Origin: Polaribacter haliotis
GTDB taxonomy: Bacteria; Bacteroidota; Bacteroidia; Flavobacteriales; Flavobacteriaceae
Reading direction: 5' to 3'
Assembly (NCBI RefSeq): GCF_014784055.1
Contig: NZ_CP061813.1
Coordinates: forward strand, 2,862,001 to 2,926,000
DNA length: 64,000 nucleotides
The notes under the pieces are model-generated. The model was not told the origin of the DNA, searched no databases, and worked only from the letters and a program-made list of their open reading frames with translations. The number at the start of each line of letters is the position of its first letter. Within the stretch, counting starts at the first letter, position 1. Shown here in pieces: positions 40,796-49,707 of this stretch. A program made the position numbers and the translations under genes.

Positions 40796-42565
40796 ATGAA
40801 AAATCCTTTAGAATTTTATACAAAAAATAAAGCTGAGCTAGAAGAAAAAGCAAAAGAGTTAAAAAGTAAATCTGCTAATTTAAGTGTATTTAGATTTGCT
40901 GTTTTTTTAGCAACTTGTTTTTTAGTTTATTTGACTTTCGGAAAATATCCTGATGTTTTTATTGTTGCTTTTTTAGGACTTTTACTTTTTGGTTTTTTGG
41001 TTACAAAACATGTAAATCTTAAAAGAAAAAGAAATATTCTTGCTAAAAAAATTAAAATAAATGCAGTTGAAATTCAGGTTTTAAAAGGAGATTTTCACCA
41101 GTTAGAAACTGGTGAAGAATTTATAAATCCTGCTCATTTTTATAGTAATGATATCGATTTATTTGGATTGGGTTCTTTCTTTCAATCTATAAATAGAACT
41201 AAAACAAAAGACGGAAAAGTAGTTTTAGCAAACAGTTTAACAGAAAATAAAACAAATAATATTGTTGAAAAACAAGAAACTTTAAAAGAACTTTCTGGTA
41301 AAGTAAAATGGCGTCAGCATTTCTCTGCTTTGGCAAGTTTGGTTTCGGTAAATAGTACTACAAACGCAATTGTTGGTTGGATTTCTAATTACAGTTCTGT
41401 ATTTCCAAAATTTTTAAAAACCCTTCAAATTGTTTTTACAATCGTTTCTTTAAGCTTAATTGGTTTGATTTCTTTCGGACAAATTTCTTTCACTTATATT
41501 GTTATTTGGTTTTTTGTCGGACTTTTTATTACGGGTAGATTTGTAATGAAAATCAACCACCTATACACAGAAGCAAGTAAAGCAAGAGATACATTTAAGC
41601 AATATCATTATTTATTAAATGAAATTGAAAATGAGGGATTTACTTCAAAAATATTAAAAGAGAAACAGCAAATTATCAATTCAGAAAGTAAAAAAGCTTC
41701 TGTTATTTTTAAAGAATTCGCGAGAATTTTAGATACTTTCGATCAGAGAAATAATATTGTTATCGCAATTTTTGGAAATGGATTATTTCTGTCTGAAATT
41801 TACAATGTCTGTAAAGTTGAAAAATGGATTTCAGAATACAAGCATACAGTCGGAAATTGGTTTGAGGTGGTTGCTTATTTCGATGCTACAAATTCGTTGG
41901 CGAACTTTAAATACAATCATCCAAAGTTTATATTTCCAGAAATTACTTCAGAAAAAAATGTGATTGAATCTACCAATTTAGGTCATCCTTTATTGAATTC
42001 AGAAAAAAGAGTTGATAATGACTTCAACATCAATAAAGAAGAATTTTTTATTGTTACTGGGGCAAACATGGCTGGGAAAAGTACGTTTTTAAGAACGGTT
42101 TCTTTATCTATAGTTATGGCAAATTGTGGTTTGCCTGTTTGTGCAGAAAGTTTTAAATATTCGCCAATAAAACTAATTACAAGTATGCGAACTACAGATT
42201 CTTTAACGGAAGATGAATCGTATTTTTATTCAGAATTAAAACGTTTAAAATTTATTGTTGATGAAATCGAAAATGAAGATTACTTTATCATTTTAGATGA
42301 AATTTTAAAGGGAACCAACAGTAAAGACAAGGCAATTGGCTCTAAAAAATTCGTCGAAAAACTAACAAAATCGAAATCTACAGGAATTATTGCAACGCAC
42401 GATGTAAGTTTATGTGAGTTGGAAAATGAATTCGAAGACGTAAAAAATTATTATTTCGATGCAGAAATAATCAACAACGAATTGCATTTCGATTATACTT
42501 TAAAAAATGGTGTTTGTAAAAATATGAATGCTTCTTTCTTGTTGCAAAAAATGGAGATTATTTAG
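40796..42565 (+). CDS. Membrane-anchored MutS-like ATPase
   Basis: 589 residues. Two hydrophobic helices lie near the N-terminus (~35-75) and two more at ~210-250. The C-terminal third is the MutS ABC-ATPase domain: Walker A TGANMAGKSTFLRTV (~420), signature region TDSLTEDESYFYSEL, Walker B FIILDEILKGTNSKD (~500) and the H-loop IATHDVS. The mismatch-recognition and connector domains are absent, so ordinary mismatch repair is unlikely. Family members of this size are common in Bacteroidota but their role is not known to me. It starts 5 nt after moeB and is probably co-transcribed. Confidence 0.88.
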   Translation: MKNPLEFYTKNKAELEEKAKELKSKSANLSVFRFAVFLATCFLVYLTFGKYPDVFIVAFLGLLLFGFLVTKHVNLKRKRNILAKKIKINAVEIQVLKGDFHQLETGEEFINPAHFYSNDIDLFGLGSFFQSINRTKTKDGKVVLANSLTENKTNNIVEKQETLKELSGKVKWRQHFSALASLVSVNSTTNAIVGWISNYSSVFPKFLKTLQIVFTIVSLSLIGLISFGQISFTYIVIWFFVGLFITGRFVMKINHLYTEASKARDTFKQYHYLLNEIENEGFTSKILKEKQQIINSESKKASVIFKEFARILDTFDQRNNIVIAIFGNGLFLSEIYNVCKVEKWISEYKHTVGNWFEVVAYFDATNSLANFKYNHPKFIFPEITSEKNVIESTNLGHPLLNSEKRVDNDFNINKEEFFIVTGANMAGKSTFLRTVSLSIVMANCGLPVCAESFKYSPIKLITSMRTTDSLTEDESYFYSELKRLKFIVDEIENEDYFIILDEILKGTNSKDKAIGSKKFVEKLTKSKSTGIIATHDVSLCELENEFEDVKNYYFDAEIINNELHFDYTLKNGVCKNMNASFLLQKMEII

Positions 42566-42726
42566 AGGTTTTGGTGTGAAAAGAGATAGGATTTAAAAAA
42601 AGGGAATCAAGAACCAAGAAGAATAAGACTGAATGACGTAAGACTTTATAGTTCGATGTTTTGTTAAAACAAATTTATAAAAACCTCTGTGAACCTTTTG
42701 AGAAACAATTAAAGTAAAGAAATTAA

Positions 42727-42770
42727 CACAAGAGTGTTTCTTCCCTTTGGGAAGATTAAGATGGGCTTTT
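42727..42770 (-). repeat. 44-nt repeat, copy B (supplies the end of gldD)
   Basis: Reverse complement of copy A at 35.95 kb with two mismatches. Read on the minus strand it contains the last four codons (K-S-P-S) and the TAA of gldD, and its TCTTCCC-AAA-GGGAAGA hairpin follows as a likely 3' end. Confidence 0.9.
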
Positions 42771-43313
42771 CCATTCTAGCGTTTCCACCAAACGCAATAT
42801 ATCTTCTTTAATATAATCTACAGCAGGTAAAATAGAATCGTAGTTAGGTTTTACATAAAAATACAATGAACCTTTTATAAAGTTATTTGTGCTATCTGTA
42901 ACATGAAATTGTAATTGAGAAGCGGCGTTTCCAGTAATTTCATACAAGCTACCAAACACTCTTTTTTTAGGGTTTACAAAGTCTTTTGGTATAATTTGTT
43001 CCGCTTTTACTGTGTGTTTAAAAACTAGCTTTTCGGCTTCTGTTAATAATTCTTTGATGTTGTTATTTACTGGTCTGTAGGTAATATCTAGAGAAGCTTT
43101 TAAACTTGGATATTTAATTGTTAGCCAATTATTAGGCTCGTTAATTACTTCAGTATTATTTAAAATTTCAAAAGTATAAGGTCTTTCAATTGATAATTTT
43201 TGATATGTTTTTGTAGGGTAATTTAAACTCAAATACGCTTTTGGTTTTGGTAAAACATCTTCTTTGCAGGAAACAAAAATCAATATTAAAAATAAGAAAA
43301 ATAGATTACGCAT
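42756..43313 (-). CDS. gldD: Gliding motility lipoprotein GldD
   Basis: 185 residues with a lipoprotein signal (LIFVSC, Cys16). The body matches GldD: KPKAYLSLNYPTKTYQ, RPYTFEILNNT, WLTIKYPSLKASLDITYRPV, ELLTEAEKLVFKHTVKAEQI and SQLQFHVTDSTNNFIKGSLYFY. GldD is a lipoprotein required for gliding and type IX secretion in Flavobacterium. It overlaps gldE by 8 nt and follows it, as in other Flavobacteria. The last codons are provided by a dispersed repeat, so the C-terminus may be a little different from that of relatives. Confidence 0.94.
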   Translation of the reverse strand: MRNLFFLFLILIFVSCKEDVLPKPKAYLSLNYPTKTYQKLSIERPYTFEILNNTEVINEPNNWLTIKYPSLKASLDITYRPVNNNIKELLTEAEKLVFKHTVKAEQIIPKDFVNPKKRVFGSLYEITGNAASQLQFHVTDSTNNFIKGSLYFYVKPNYDSILPAVDYIKEDILRLVETLEWKSPS

Positions 43314-44634
43314 TTCTAGTGGCTTTAACTTGTTTTATGCGTTTTCTGTCTAACGCTTCAATAGTAAACGTATAATTCTTGAATTTTATTTTCTCACCTC
43401 TTTTTGGGAATTTTCCAGAAATTTCTAAAATAAAACCAGCCAAGGTTTCACTTTCTCCTTTTTCCTCCTCGAAAATGGCTTCATCTTCGTCATCTAAAAC
43501 TTTGCAAAAATCTTTAATGGTTGTTTTTCCTTCAAAAATATAATTGTTAGCATCAATTTTAGAGTACGCTAAATCTACATCGTCAAACTCGTCATTAATA
43601 TCGCCTACAATTTCTTCAATAACATCATCTAAAGTAACCAATCCACTTGTTCCACCATATTCGTCTACTACAATAGCTAAGTGATTTTTTATTGCTCTAA
43701 AATCGCCTAATAAATCGTCTAATTTTTTGTTTTCTGGCACAAAAAATGGTTCTCGGAGTAAACCTTGCCATTTAAAAGATTTTTTATATAAATGAGCTAA
43801 TAAATCTTTGGCATATAAAACTCCAATTATATTATCTATATTTTCGTGATATACTGGATTTCTAGAATATCCGTTTGCAAGAATTTTCTCTAAAACTACC
43901 TCATAAGGTTCCTCGTCTGAAAGTGCAAAAATATCGATTCGAGGTTTCATAATTTGTACGGTTTCTGTGTTTCCGAAATTTACGATTCCCTCTAAAATTT
44001 TCTGTTCATCTTTTGTAGTTGCTCCTTGGGAAGTAAGTTCTAATGCTTGCGATAAAGTTTCCACAGAAAAGTTGGTTCCTTTGCTTCCTAATTTCTTTTC
44101 AATCCATTTTGTTAGGCTGATTAATGGCAACGTAAATGGAGTTAATATGATGTTGATTATATGAATAAATTTAGACATTACTTTCGAAAAAGCAAGTGCA
44201 TTTCTAGATGCATAAACTTTAGGTAAAACTTCGCCAAATAATAAGATTAAAAAAGTAACTAAAATTATTTCTAATAAAAATCGAACAGGAACTTGAAACA
44301 ACACTAAATCTAAGGAATAATTAAAATCTCCAAACAATGTTTCCGCCAAAGAAGCAAAAAGCAACACAATTAAAATATTGATAAAATTATTAGTAATTAA
44401 AATGGTAGCTAATAGTTTTCTAGGTCTTTCTAATAAAGTAACCACAATATTTTGTTGTTTTCCGTTGTTGGAAAGTTCGTTAATATCAGTTTGAGAAAGT
44501 GAGAAAAAAGCAACTTCGGTTCCAGATACTAAAGCAGAACTTAAAAGTAATAAAAGAAGTGCAATTCCATTTAAAGTAGTAATGAAATCTATAGATGCTA
44601 ATAGGAAATATATTTGTTGGGGATCTGGGTCCAA
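43306..44634 (-). CDS. gldE: Gliding motility-associated protein GldE (CorC/HlyC-like)
   Basis: 442 residues. A CNNM/DUF21 membrane domain (~15-200, three to four helices, LSSALVSGTEVAFFSLSQTD) is followed by a CBS pair (~215-345: IMKPRIDIFALSDEEPYEVVLEKI, NPVYHENIDNIIGVLYAKDLL, DEYGGTSGLVTLDDVIEEIVGDI) and a CorC C-terminal domain (~355-435). Homologous to ion-transport-associated CorC proteins; in Flavobacterium it stabilises or partners GldD. It lies 18 nt after ssb and is coupled to gldD by an 8-nt overlap. Confidence 0.94.
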   Translation of the reverse strand: MDPDPQQIYFLLASIDFITTLNGIALLLLLLSSALVSGTEVAFFSLSQTDINELSNNGKQQNIVVTLLERPRKLLATILITNNFINILIVLLFASLAETLFGDFNYSLDLVLFQVPVRFLLEIILVTFLILLFGEVLPKVYASRNALAFSKVMSKFIHIINIILTPFTLPLISLTKWIEKKLGSKGTNFSVETLSQALELTSQGATTKDEQKILEGIVNFGNTETVQIMKPRIDIFALSDEEPYEVVLEKILANGYSRNPVYHENIDNIIGVLYAKDLLAHLYKKSFKWQGLLREPFFVPENKKLDDLLGDFRAIKNHLAIVVDEYGGTSGLVTLDDVIEEIVGDINDEFDDVDLAYSKIDANNYIFEGKTTIKDFCKVLDDEDEAIFEEEKGESETLAGFILEISGKFPKRGEKIKFKNYTFTIEALDRKRIKQVKATRNA

Positions 44635-44652
44635 TTTTAATTTTTTTATAAG

Positions 44653-45111
44653 TTAGAAGGGTAAATCGTCATTTTCTTCAGGAGCAACCGATTTATGTTC
44701 TGGCTGTGTAGAAGTAGTGTTTGTTGGTTGTTGAGCTGGATTTACAGGTTGCGAATTAGCAGGATTATCAGCATTTTTCTTAGTAGATAACATTGTCATT
44801 TCTAAAACCTGAACTTCGGTAGAATAACGCTTTACACCATCTTGTTCCCACTGTCTGTTTTTTAGCTTTCCTTCCACATAAATTTTATCTCCTTTAGATA
44901 AATATTTTTCACAAACTTTCGCCAAACCATTTCTTACCACAATATTATGCCAATCTGTATTTGTTACTTTTTCGCCAGTCTGTTTGCTGGTATAACTTTC
45001 GCTAGTTGCAATAGGAAAACGACCTACACAATTTTGATCATCAAAATAATGCATTTTCACGTCATCGCCTAAATTTCCAATCAAGATTACTTTGTTAATT
45101 GTACCTGCCAT
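44653..45111 (-). CDS. ssb: Single-stranded DNA-binding protein
   Basis: 152 residues. OB fold at ~1-108 (MAGTINKVILIGNLGDDVKM, TDWHNIVVRNGLAKVCEKYLSKGDKIYVEG in blocks, KRYSTEVQVLEMTML), a Pro/Gln/Thr-rich disordered linker and the acidic tip NDDLPF that recruits repair proteins. Normal length. It sits between mutY (38-nt gap) and gldE (18-nt gap), the classical flavobacterial order. Confidence 0.97.
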   Translation of the reverse strand: MAGTINKVILIGNLGDDVKMHYFDDQNCVGRFPIATSESYTSKQTGEKVTNTDWHNIVVRNGLAKVCEKYLSKGDKIYVEGKLKNRQWEQDGVKRYSTEVQVLEMTMLSTKKNADNPANSQPVNPAQQPTNTTSTQPEHKSVAPEENDDLPF

Positions 45112-45149
45112 AGCTTTGTTATTTATATATCAAATGTACTAAATAATCA

Positions 45150-46193
45150 TTAATTTTTAGGTTGAAATTCTTCCAAAAAATTGGAAATTAATATAGGAAC
45201 AGGAAAATCTTGAATGCTTTCCCAAGAAATAGTGGCGTTTTCTAGGGATTTTGTCTCTACAATCCAAAATTGTGTATATAAATGTTGATGAGATAATTTG
45301 TGTACAATTTCCTTTTTATTAAACAAAGAAATTGTAGTTTCATTAGGAAATAAATCAGTAAAATATTGGTTTGAAATCAATTCGTTTTTATTGATAATTT
45401 GCTCAGTTTCAATCAATGGAAACTCATACAAACCTTGCCAAATTCCTTTTCCTTTTCTCTCAGATAAAATGGTTTTATTATTATTCGTTTTAATCACTAA
45501 AAAATTAAAATATCGTTTTCTAATCTTTATTTTCTTCTCTTTTACAGGTAATGCTTTAGTTAATTTTTTTTCGAAAGCGACACAACTATTAGCAAAAGGA
45601 CATGAATCACACAAAGGATTTTGAGGTTTACAATGTAGTGCTCCAAAATCCATAATTGCTTGGTTGTAAGTTCCAGGTTGTTTTTTGTCTATTAAAGATT
45701 GCGCAATGGTTTTAAACTCTTTAATTCCTGCAGTTGAGTTGATTGCTGTAGAAATGCCAAAATAACGAGAAAGTACCCTGTAAACGTTTCCATCTACAAC
45801 TGCAGTAGGTTCATTAAAACAAATAGACGCAATTGCAGAAGCTGTATAATCTCCAATTCCTTTAAGTTTTATAATTTCTTTATATGTTGATGGAAATTCA
45901 CCATTTAGTTCATTTGCAATGTGTTTTGCACTATAATGAAGGTTTCTTGCACGCGAATAATAACCCAAACCTTGCCACATTTTTAAAACGGTACTTTCAT
46001 CTGCTTTTGCAAGGTCGAAAACTGTCGGAAATGTCTCTGTAAATTTTAAATAATATGCCAAACCTTGAGCAACTCTTGTTTGTTGGAGCATAATTTCGCT
46101 CAACCAAATAAAATATGGGTTCTTTGTTTCTCGCCAAGGAAGTGTTCTCTTGTTTTGTAAGTACCAGGATATTAGTTTGTTATAAAATTTCAT
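45150..46193 (-). CDS. mutY: Adenine DNA glycosylase
   Basis: 347 residues from the ATG giving MKFYNKLISWY; a longer frame adds seven residues with no support. Removes A mispaired with 8-oxoG. Visible: catalytic Glu33 in SEIMLQQTRV, helix-hairpin-helix KLKGIGDYTASAIAS with the following VVDGNVYR Asp, the [4Fe-4S] loop C-x6-C-x2-C-x5-C (~191-207), and a C-terminal NUDIX-like 8-oxoG recognition domain (~220-345). First gene of mutY-ssb-gldE-gldD, divergent from the HU gene. Confidence 0.96.
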   Translation of the reverse strand: MKFYNKLISWYLQNKRTLPWRETKNPYFIWLSEIMLQQTRVAQGLAYYLKFTETFPTVFDLAKADESTVLKMWQGLGYYSRARNLHYSAKHIANELNGEFPSTYKEIIKLKGIGDYTASAIASICFNEPTAVVDGNVYRVLSRYFGISTAINSTAGIKEFKTIAQSLIDKKQPGTYNQAIMDFGALHCKPQNPLCDSCPFANSCVAFEKKLTKALPVKEKKIKIRKRYFNFLVIKTNNNKTILSERKGKGIWQGLYEFPLIETEQIINKNELISNQYFTDLFPNETTISLFNKKEIVHKLSHQHLYTQFWIVETKSLENATISWESIQDFPVPILISNFLEEFQPKN

Positions 46194-46255
46194 TATAAAA
46201 AAATAGAATTGCAATATTACATTTTAAAATTCACATAAATTTAAGTCTTTATCTT

Positions 46256-46284
46256 TTTGGAATTGATTAATTATCATATATTTG
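46256..46284 (+). promoter_or_regulatory. Promoter of the HU gene
   Basis: TTTG at 46256-46259, 17-nt spacer, TATATTTG at 46277-46284. The following GCATCCGCATTTTTG is almost the same as after the rplU promoter, which suggests a shared start region for highly expressed genes. Confidence 0.7.
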
Positions 46285-46334
46285 CATCCGCATTTTTGAA
46301 AGTAAATTAATAAAAATATAGTAAAAATAGAGAC

Positions 46335-46625
46335 ATGACGAAAGCAGATATCGTATCGAAAATTTCAGATAAATCAGGAATCGAAAAAACAGATGTTTTG
46401 GCAACTGTAGAAGCATTTATGACTGAAGTTAAAGGTGCATTAGAAAATGGCGACAACGTTTATTTAAGAGGTTTTGGTAGTTTTATTATCAAAACAAGAG
46501 CAGAAAAAACTGGTAGAAATATTTCTAAGAATACTACTATTAAGATTCCAGCTCACAATATTCCAGCATTTAAACCAGCAAAAACTTTTACTGAAGGAGT
46601 AAAAAGTAAAGTAGCTGTTAAGTAA
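46335..46625 (+). CDS. HU-family DNA-binding protein
   Basis: 96 residues, normal length. Nucleoid protein that bends DNA as a dimer. The N-terminal helices TKADIVSKISDKSGIEKTDVLATVEAF and the beta core VYLRGFGSFIIKTRAEKTGRN lead into the arm KNTTIKIPAHNIPAFKPAKTF, with the Pro at the arm tip region conserved. Promoter well supported. The 30-residue ribosome-type protein follows 44 nt downstream. Confidence 0.95.
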   Translation: MTKADIVSKISDKSGIEKTDVLATVEAFMTEVKGALENGDNVYLRGFGSFIIKTRAEKTGRNISKNTTIKIPAHNIPAFKPAKTFTEGVKSKVAVK

Positions 46626-46669
46626 CACAGTATTAATCGAAACTAAGGTTTCTAAAAACAACAAGCATT

Positions 46670-46762
46670 ATGCCAAGTGGTAAAAAAAGAAAGAGAGCAA
46701 AAATCTCTACACACAAAAGAAAGAAAAGAGCTAGAGCAAATAGACACAAGAAGAAAAAGTAA
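46670..46762 (+). CDS. 30-residue basic protein, AURKAIP1/COX24 (mS38-like) type
   Basis: Begins MPSGKKRKRAKISTHKRKK and ends RHKKKK; 19 of the 30 residues are Lys or Arg. It matches the pattern of the tiny AURKAIP1/COX24-domain proteins (mitochondrial mS38 relatives) that Bacteroidota encode between HU and rng. Probably a small-subunit ribosome component binding near the decoding region of 16S rRNA; that role is inferred from the mitochondrial relative. A terminator overlaps its stop codon. Confidence 0.8.
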   Translation: MPSGKKRKRAKISTHKRKKRARANRHKKKK

Positions 46763-46780
46763 GCTAATGCTTACTTTTTC
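46754..46780 (+). terminator. Terminator overlapping the end of the mS38-like gene
   Basis: AAAAAGTAAGC pairs with GCTTACTTTTT across TAAT. The left arm contains the last codons and the stop of the 30-residue gene. Confidence 0.88.
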
Positions 46781-46834
46781 GTTTATTGTTTAGCGAAAAA
46801 ACAAAAAGTTCATTGACATTTGAAGGTTTAACAA

Positions 46835-46910
46835 CTGCTAACGCAGAAAATCTTCACACGGTATTTAAAAATACCTGACAATATTAATCCATCTGCACAA
46901 TTATGTGCAG
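46835..46910 (+). promoter_or_regulatory. Structured leader of the RNase G gene
   Basis: Three hairpins in the 5' leader: CTGC-TAAC-GCAG (46835-46846), GGTATTT-AA-AAATACC (46860-46875) and CTGCACA-ATTA-TGTGCAG (46893-46910), the last ending 19 nt before the start codon. This could be a self-cleavage target for RNase G autoregulation, by analogy with the rne leader of E. coli. Confidence 0.4.
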
Positions 46911-46929
46911 TGTTAAAACCAAATTCAGC

Positions 46930-48459
46930 ATGAAAACAGAATTAATAATTCGTTCAAATTCATCTGATATTGATTTTGCCTTATTAAGAGATGGAAAACT
47001 TATTGAATTAAATAATGAAACAACTGGTAACAAGTTTTCTGTTGGCGACATATTTTTAGCCAAAATAGGAAAAGTGTTAACAGGTTTAAATGCATCCTTT
47101 GTAAATGTAGGTTATCCAAAAGACGGGTTCTTACATTATCACGATTTAGGCGCGCAAGTAAACTCATTAAACTCGTTCATTAAGAAAGTAAGCACAGGTA
47201 AGTATAAAGAATTCACTTTAAAGAACTTCCGATTTGAGGAAGACATTAACAAAGACGGTAGTATTAACAAAGTATTAAAAACAGGACAAAACCTGTTGGT
47301 ACAAATTGTAAAAGAACCAATTTCTACAAAAGGCCCAAGATTAAGTTCCGAACTTTCTATAGCTGGTAGATTTTTAGTTTTAGTTCCTTTTTCTAACAGA
47401 GTTTCTGTTTCTCAAAAAATTGAAGATCCAAAAGAAAAAGAACGCTTAAAAAGATTAGCAAAGAGCATAAGACCAAAAGGTTTTGGCGTTATTCTAAGAA
47501 CTGTAGCCGAAGGCAAAAAAGTAGCAGAATTAGATAAAGATTTGCAAAACTCATTAGAGCGTTGGAAAACAATGTGTAAGCGAATTGCAAACACAAACAC
47601 ACCAACCAAAATATTGAGTGAATTAAACAGAGCATCTTCTATTTTAAGAGATGTTATGAATGATTCTTTTACAAACATTGTAACAAATGATGAAACACTG
47701 AAAGTAGAAATAAAAGAGTATTTACAGGAAATTTATCCTGAAAAGGAGAGTATTGTAAAACTACACAGGTCTGAAACTCCAATTTTCGAAAAATACGGAA
47801 TAGAAAGACAAATTAAAACATCGTTTGGAAAAACTGTTTCCATGAGCAAAGGTGCCTATTTAGTTATAGAACACACAGAGGCTTTACATGTTATTGATGT
47901 AAATAGTGGAAATCGTTCGAATAAAGCAGGTTCTCAAGAAGATACTGCATTAGAAGTAAATCTAATTTCAGCTACAGAAATAGCACGTCAATTACAATTG
48001 CGTGATATGGGAGGAATTATAGTTGTAGATTTTATTGATATGCACAAAGCTGAAAACAGAAATAAACTGTACCAGCACTTGAAAGAGCAAATGGCTTTTG
48101 ACAGAACAAAACACAAAATATTACCTCCAAGTAAATTTGGATTGGTACAAATTACAAGACAAAGGGTAAGACCAGAGTTAAGTATAAAAACTACCGAAAC
48201 CAACCCAAACAATAATGGAGAAGTAGAAGCGCCAATTGTCTTGTTAGACAAGATTGAAGCAGATTTAGAAAAATTTATTTCTAATCCAAAGAATAAAAAG
48301 ATCCAATTACATTTACATCCTTTTATTGCTGCTTATTTATTAAAAGGCGTTAATTCTATTCGTTTTAAATGGTATTTAAAACACAAAAAGTGGATTACAA
48401 TTATACCTAGAGATGCTTACACTTACTTACATTATCAATTTAAATCTGTAAAAGATTAA
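46930..48459 (+). CDS. rng: Ribonuclease G/E family endoribonuclease
   Basis: 509 residues from MKTELIIRSNSSDIDFALL; the earlier in-frame ATG lies within the third leader hairpin and is less likely. S1-type domain (~30-125), RNase H-like and DNase I-like catalytic regions with the metal Asp in HVIDVNSGN (~310) and GGIIVVDFIDM (~355). The CPxC zinc-link of E. coli RNase E is not seen: after QITRQRVRPELSIKT comes an Asn-rich stretch, as I expect for Bacteroidota. Cleaves AU-rich single-stranded RNA in rRNA and mRNA processing. Confidence 0.95.
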   Translation: MKTELIIRSNSSDIDFALLRDGKLIELNNETTGNKFSVGDIFLAKIGKVLTGLNASFVNVGYPKDGFLHYHDLGAQVNSLNSFIKKVSTGKYKEFTLKNFRFEEDINKDGSINKVLKTGQNLLVQIVKEPISTKGPRLSSELSIAGRFLVLVPFSNRVSVSQKIEDPKEKERLKRLAKSIRPKGFGVILRTVAEGKKVAELDKDLQNSLERWKTMCKRIANTNTPTKILSELNRASSILRDVMNDSFTNIVTNDETLKVEIKEYLQEIYPEKESIVKLHRSETPIFEKYGIERQIKTSFGKTVSMSKGAYLVIEHTEALHVIDVNSGNRSNKAGSQEDTALEVNLISATEIARQLQLRDMGGIIVVDFIDMHKAENRNKLYQHLKEQMAFDRTKHKILPPSKFGLVQITRQRVRPELSIKTTETNPNNNGEVEAPIVLLDKIEADLEKFISNPKNKKIQLHLHPFIAAYLLKGVNSIRFKWYLKHKKWITIIPRDAYTYLHYQFKSVKD

Positions 48460-48486
48460 TCGATAATAAGGCAATAATTTTTTATC

Positions 48487-48522
48487 AAAAAAACCCAAAA
48501 CTTTTTAAGTTTTGGGTTTTTT
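48487..48522 (+). terminator. Terminator after rng
   Basis: AAAAACCCAAAACTT pairs with AAGTTTTGGGTTTTT, followed by T residues; it begins 28 nt after the stop. Confidence 0.92.
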
Positions 48523-48593
48523 CATTTTATAAAAGTTTAAGAAAATATTTTTCAAATTTTAATTGTATAGATTCTTGTCTATTTTTCTAAAAA

Positions 48594-49649
48594 CTATTGT
48601 TTCTCTTTAATCAAATACATATACACAGGGTAATGGTCTGAATAACCACCTGTATAACCTCCGTTAGAAAAACTTCTAAAAGGATATCCCTTATATTGCC
48701 CTCTTCTACTTGTTAGAAAACGCTTATTAAAAATCATTGCTTTATACATCTTATAAGTAGAAAAATCTTTTTCACCTTTATCTAACAATGGTGAAGAAAT
48801 TAAAACCATATCAAATAAGTTAATATTATCTCTATATCCTAAAGTATTAAAACCTCTTCTATGTAAATCTTCATAAGGGTTGTAAATATCGTCTTCTTGT
48901 ACTTCTTTCTTTTTACCCTTCGTTTTTAAAACTTCTTTAAAACTAGAATTAATTGGGTCGTCGTTAAAATCGCCCATAATTAAAATTTTCGCATTTGGTT
49001 CTTTGTCTCTAATTTGAGCTATTATTTTAGTGTTTTGGAAAGCTGCTTTTTCTCTTAACGGTCTGCTTTTTGCTTCTCCACCACTTCTAGAAGGCCAGTG
49101 ATTTACAATTAAATGAATTAACTCGTCATCTAAATAACCAGAAACTAATAACTGGTCTCTAGTATAAACTTTCCTATTTTCTCTATAAATATTAGGATTA
49201 AAAGCTTGATGAAAAACCGGTTTAAAATATCTTTTTTGATATAATAAAGCAACATCAATACCTCTTTTGTCTGGAGAATCGTAATGGATAATCCCATAAT
49301 GTTTCTTCGCTAAATGTTTCGATTTTACCAAATCTTCTAAAACACTTAAATTTTCTACTTCAGAAACTCCAATTATTGCAGGACTTGTATTTGCTTTATC
49401 TGCACCAATTTGGGCGATTACATCTCCTAATTTATCAATCTTATCCCAATAAACTTTAGAACGGTTTGCTTTTAACTCCATCATTGGACTAGCTTCATCA
49501 TTAATAGAAGTGTCGTTTATAGTATCAAAAAGATTTTCTAAATTATAAAAAGCAATGGTTCTAATATTGTATTTTTTGCCTTTCTTCTGAGAGAAAGTGG
49601 CAGAAATTGTAAATAGAAGAATTAAGAATGTGATTATTTTTTTATTCAT
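48594..49649 (-). CDS. Secreted endonuclease/exonuclease/phosphatase-family protein
   Basis: 351 residues from MNKKIITFL; the longer frame (12 more residues) has no signal-peptide logic. Signal peptide to about 19 (ATFSQ). EEP catalytic motifs in order: AFYNLENLFD (~34), GVSEVENL (Glu, ~103), NHWPSRSGGEAKSR (~186), ILIMGDFNDDP (~225) and the final SDHYPVYMYL (Asp-His). It should be an active metal-dependent phosphodiesterase or phosphatase in the periplasm or outside the cell. It is divergent from a TonB receptor gene whose operon also encodes a DUF5689 lipoprotein, a grouping that suggests nucleic-acid or organic-phosphate use. Confidence 0.9.
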   Translation of the reverse strand: MNKKIITFLILLFTISATFSQKKGKKYNIRTIAFYNLENLFDTINDTSINDEASPMMELKANRSKVYWDKIDKLGDVIAQIGADKANTSPAIIGVSEVENLSVLEDLVKSKHLAKKHYGIIHYDSPDKRGIDVALLYQKRYFKPVFHQAFNPNIYRENRKVYTRDQLLVSGYLDDELIHLIVNHWPSRSGGEAKSRPLREKAAFQNTKIIAQIRDKEPNAKILIMGDFNDDPINSSFKEVLKTKGKKKEVQEDDIYNPYEDLHRRGFNTLGYRDNINLFDMVLISSPLLDKGEKDFSTYKMYKAMIFNKRFLTSRRGQYKGYPFRSFSNGGYTGGYSDHYPVYMYLIKEKQ

Positions 49650-49707
49650 TATATAATAATTTATGTTTACAAACATATAAAACAAAATTTAGGCCAAAAA
49701 TATATAT

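Noticed and set aside
46903..46929. Upstream ATG for RNase G
   Set aside because: It lies within the third leader hairpin, and the nine extra residues are not part of the conserved N-terminus; MKTELII is the usual flavobacterial start.
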